A DNA stretch of 64,000 nucleotides from VAZQ01 sp963702695 (GTDB taxonomy: Bacteria; Pseudomonadota; Alphaproteobacteria; Rhizobiales; Xanthobacteraceae): positions 114,404 to 178,403 of the forward strand of contig CAVPDS010000023.1 of NCBI GenBank assembly GCA_963702695.1. Direction: 5' to 3'. Positions 63,035 to 64,000 of the stretch are shown one piece after another; position 1 is the first letter of the stretch; the number at the start of each line of letters is the position of its first letter. The notes under the pieces were generated by a model. The model did no database searches. It had not been told where the DNA came from and saw only the letters and a list, made by a program, of their open reading frames with translations. The translations under genes and the position numbers were made by a program.

Positions 63035-63064
63035 GGACGCGCTCGTCAGCGCGCGTCCTTATTT
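63035..63064 (+). terminator. Rho-independent terminator after array copy 5
   Basis: GGACGCGC (63035-63042) pairs perfectly with GCGCGTCC (63051-63058) around an 8-base loop, followed by TTATTTA. Confidence 0.75.
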
Positions 63065-63132
63065 ACTACATGCTGAACTGAACTACATGCTGAACTGAAC
63101 TACATGCTGAACTGAACTACATGCTGAACTGA
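63065..63132. repeat. Four perfect 17-base tandem repeats
   Basis: The unit ACTACATGCTGAACTGA is repeated four times without mismatch (63065-63081, 63082-63098, 63099-63115, 63116-63132). It lies between a terminator and the DUF6152 gene, so copy number could vary between strains. Confidence 0.9.
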
Positions 63133-63166
63133 ATTTGCGATCCATCACACGATAAGGGAGCGAGAC

Positions 63167-63550
63167 ATGAGACCGGAACTAGCCGCATTCATGGCGATCG
63201 CTATGGGTGTTATGGGCAGCGGCGCTGCCATGGCGCATCATTCCTTCGCGATGTTCGATCAAGAGCATCCGAAGGAACTGACCGGCACTGTGACGGAATT
63301 CAGGTACAGCAGTCCGCATATCTACATCTATCTGAACGTCAAGGAGTCCAACGGCACCAGCCGAGTCTGGAATTTGGAAGGCGGGTCGCCGAGCCTCCTG
63401 ATTCGCGAGGGATGGTCGAGCAAGAGCATCAAGCCCGGCGACGAGTTGCAGATGACCATCGACCCGCTGCGCAGCGGCGAGCCGGGCGGTGCCTGGCAGG
63501 TAACCCGCATCAAATTCAAGGACGGACGGCCAATCGCCGTGAAAAAGTAA
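63167..63550 (+). CDS. DUF6152-family secreted protein
   Basis: The 127-residue protein has a signal peptide (AIAMGVMGSGAAMA) followed by HHSFAMFDQEHPKELTGTV, the hallmark start of DUF6152 proteins. SSPHIYIYLNVKE and GDELQMTIDPLRSGEPGGAW then give a small beta-barrel pattern. GGGAGCGAG precedes the ATG. The function is unknown. From memory, this family and proteins like the array paralogues often lie together in proteobacterial genomes, and its place here supports a shared role. Confidence 0.8.
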   Translation: MRPELAAFMAIAMGVMGSGAAMAHHSFAMFDQEHPKELTGTVTEFRYSSPHIYIYLNVKESNGTSRVWNLEGGSPSLLIREGWSSKSIKPGDELQMTIDPLRSGEPGGAWQVTRIKFKDGRPIAVKK

Positions 63551-63606
63551 TCGGACATCCGTTGCGCATGCCCGTGCCAGCCGGCCGTCATTGAAGGAGG
63601 ACACCG

Positions 63607-64000
63607 ATGCTTGATCGAATCTCGATTGCAATAGTCGCGCTGGCGGGGACATTGTTGGTGTCCGGCGCCGGCGCCGAAGTGCCGGATCTGTCGAAATATC
63701 CCGACTGGAACAACCAGTGGTACAGGGTCGGTCCGATCGGACAGTACAATCCCGCGACCAAGCGTGACGATCAGGGCGCTCCGCTCACGCCGGAATACCA
63801 GAAGATCTACGAGGCGGGGATCGCGGATGAGAAGATCGGCGGCCAGGGCAACGACCCGACCTATACCTGTCTTCCGGACGGGATGCCCCGGCTGATGAAC
63901 GCCATCTTCCCGATGGAATTCGTGGTCATGCCGAAGACCATGTACGTCCTCTCCGAATATCTGATGCAGATGCGCCGGATCTATACCGACGGGCGGACGA
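63607..64000 (+). CDS. Secreted array paralogue 6, 3' end cut by window
   Basis: The ATG at 63607 has GAAGGAGGAC upstream. A signal peptide (AIVALAGTLLVSGAGA) precedes VPDLSKYPDWNNQWYRVGP. Then come LTPEYQKIYEAG, YTCLPDGMPRLMN, MEFVVMPKTMYVL and RRIYTDGRT before the window ends. It is in frame throughout. The acidic loop and second Cys would lie beyond the window. It follows the DUF6152 gene by 56 bases. Confidence 0.82.
   Translation, partial: MLDRISIAIVALAGTLLVSGAGAEVPDLSKYPDWNNQWYRVGPIGQYNPATKRDDQGAPLTPEYQKIYEAGIADEKIGGQGNDPTYTCLPDGMPRLMNAIFPMEFVVMPKTMYVLSEYLMQMRRIYTDGRT

Noticed and set aside
63065..63132. CRISPR array
   Set aside because: The 17-base units are directly adjacent with no spacers.

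Overview
The window is high-GC DNA from an alphaproteobacterium, most likely of the Hyphomicrobiales (Bradyrhizobium / Xanthobacteraceae type). The signs are three orphan TctC/Bug-type binding proteins, a Usg-family protein, groESL preceded by a CIRCE-like operator and an alphaproteobacterial RpoH-type promoter, class I PhaC, and a UbiD-family decarboxylase. It reads as ordinary chromosome with scattered small insertions, decayed genes and short dispersed repeats, not as a plasmid or prophage. No integrase, transposase, rRNA or CRISPR array was seen.

Layout. 1-6.8 kb: 3' part of a GGDEF-EAL protein, then catabolic and transport genes (TctC, SDR, CNT nucleoside transporter, UbiD). 6.9-9.5 kb: usg and groES-groEL. 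9.5-11.6 kb: DUF2934 protein, a frameshifted slipin and two tRNA-like sequences. 12-15.6 kb: S9 peptidase and MFS transporter. 15.9-21.4 kb: glycosyltransferase, methyltransferase, membrane protein, a frameshifted secreted protein and an HtrA protease. 21.7-23.4 kb: an unrecognised orphan gene and a methyltransferase fragment. 23.4-27.8 kb: TctC plus a small overlapping gene, then the elongation factor P cluster (epmB, epmA, efp). 27.9-30.8 kb: two cell-wall enzymes. 31.5-34.5 kb: TPP-dependent enzyme and binding protein. 34.7-40.2 kb: two tandem B12-binding radical SAM paralogues and phaC. 40.5-47.6 kb: aminotransferase, hom, glpX, recJ and small secreted proteins. 47.7-51 kb: dihydroxyphthalate-decarboxylase-like protein, argC and a metallo-beta-lactamase-fold enzyme. 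51.3-56.9 kb: fused membrane/spermidine-synthase protein, DedA, parE and cupin.

Two items stand out. First, the 200 bases ahead of argC look like a complete arginine attenuator on the minus strand: a sigma70-type promoter, an almost leaderless 31-codon leader peptide with four consecutive Arg codons, and four alternating complementary 7-mers ending in a hairpin and short U run. Second, 57.1-64 kb holds a tandem array of six secreted paralogues of about 270-280 residues (five complete in extent, one of them frameshifted, plus one cut by the window end). They share two invariant cysteines and most carry a DxDxDG loop. A DUF6152 gene lies among them and a reversed, apparently lower-GC TctC gene interrupts them. 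I know of no assigned function for this family.

Three single-base frameshifts (slipin, small secreted protein, fifth array member) and several gene-end remnants suggest active decay, or assembly errors if this is a metagenome-derived or draft sequence.
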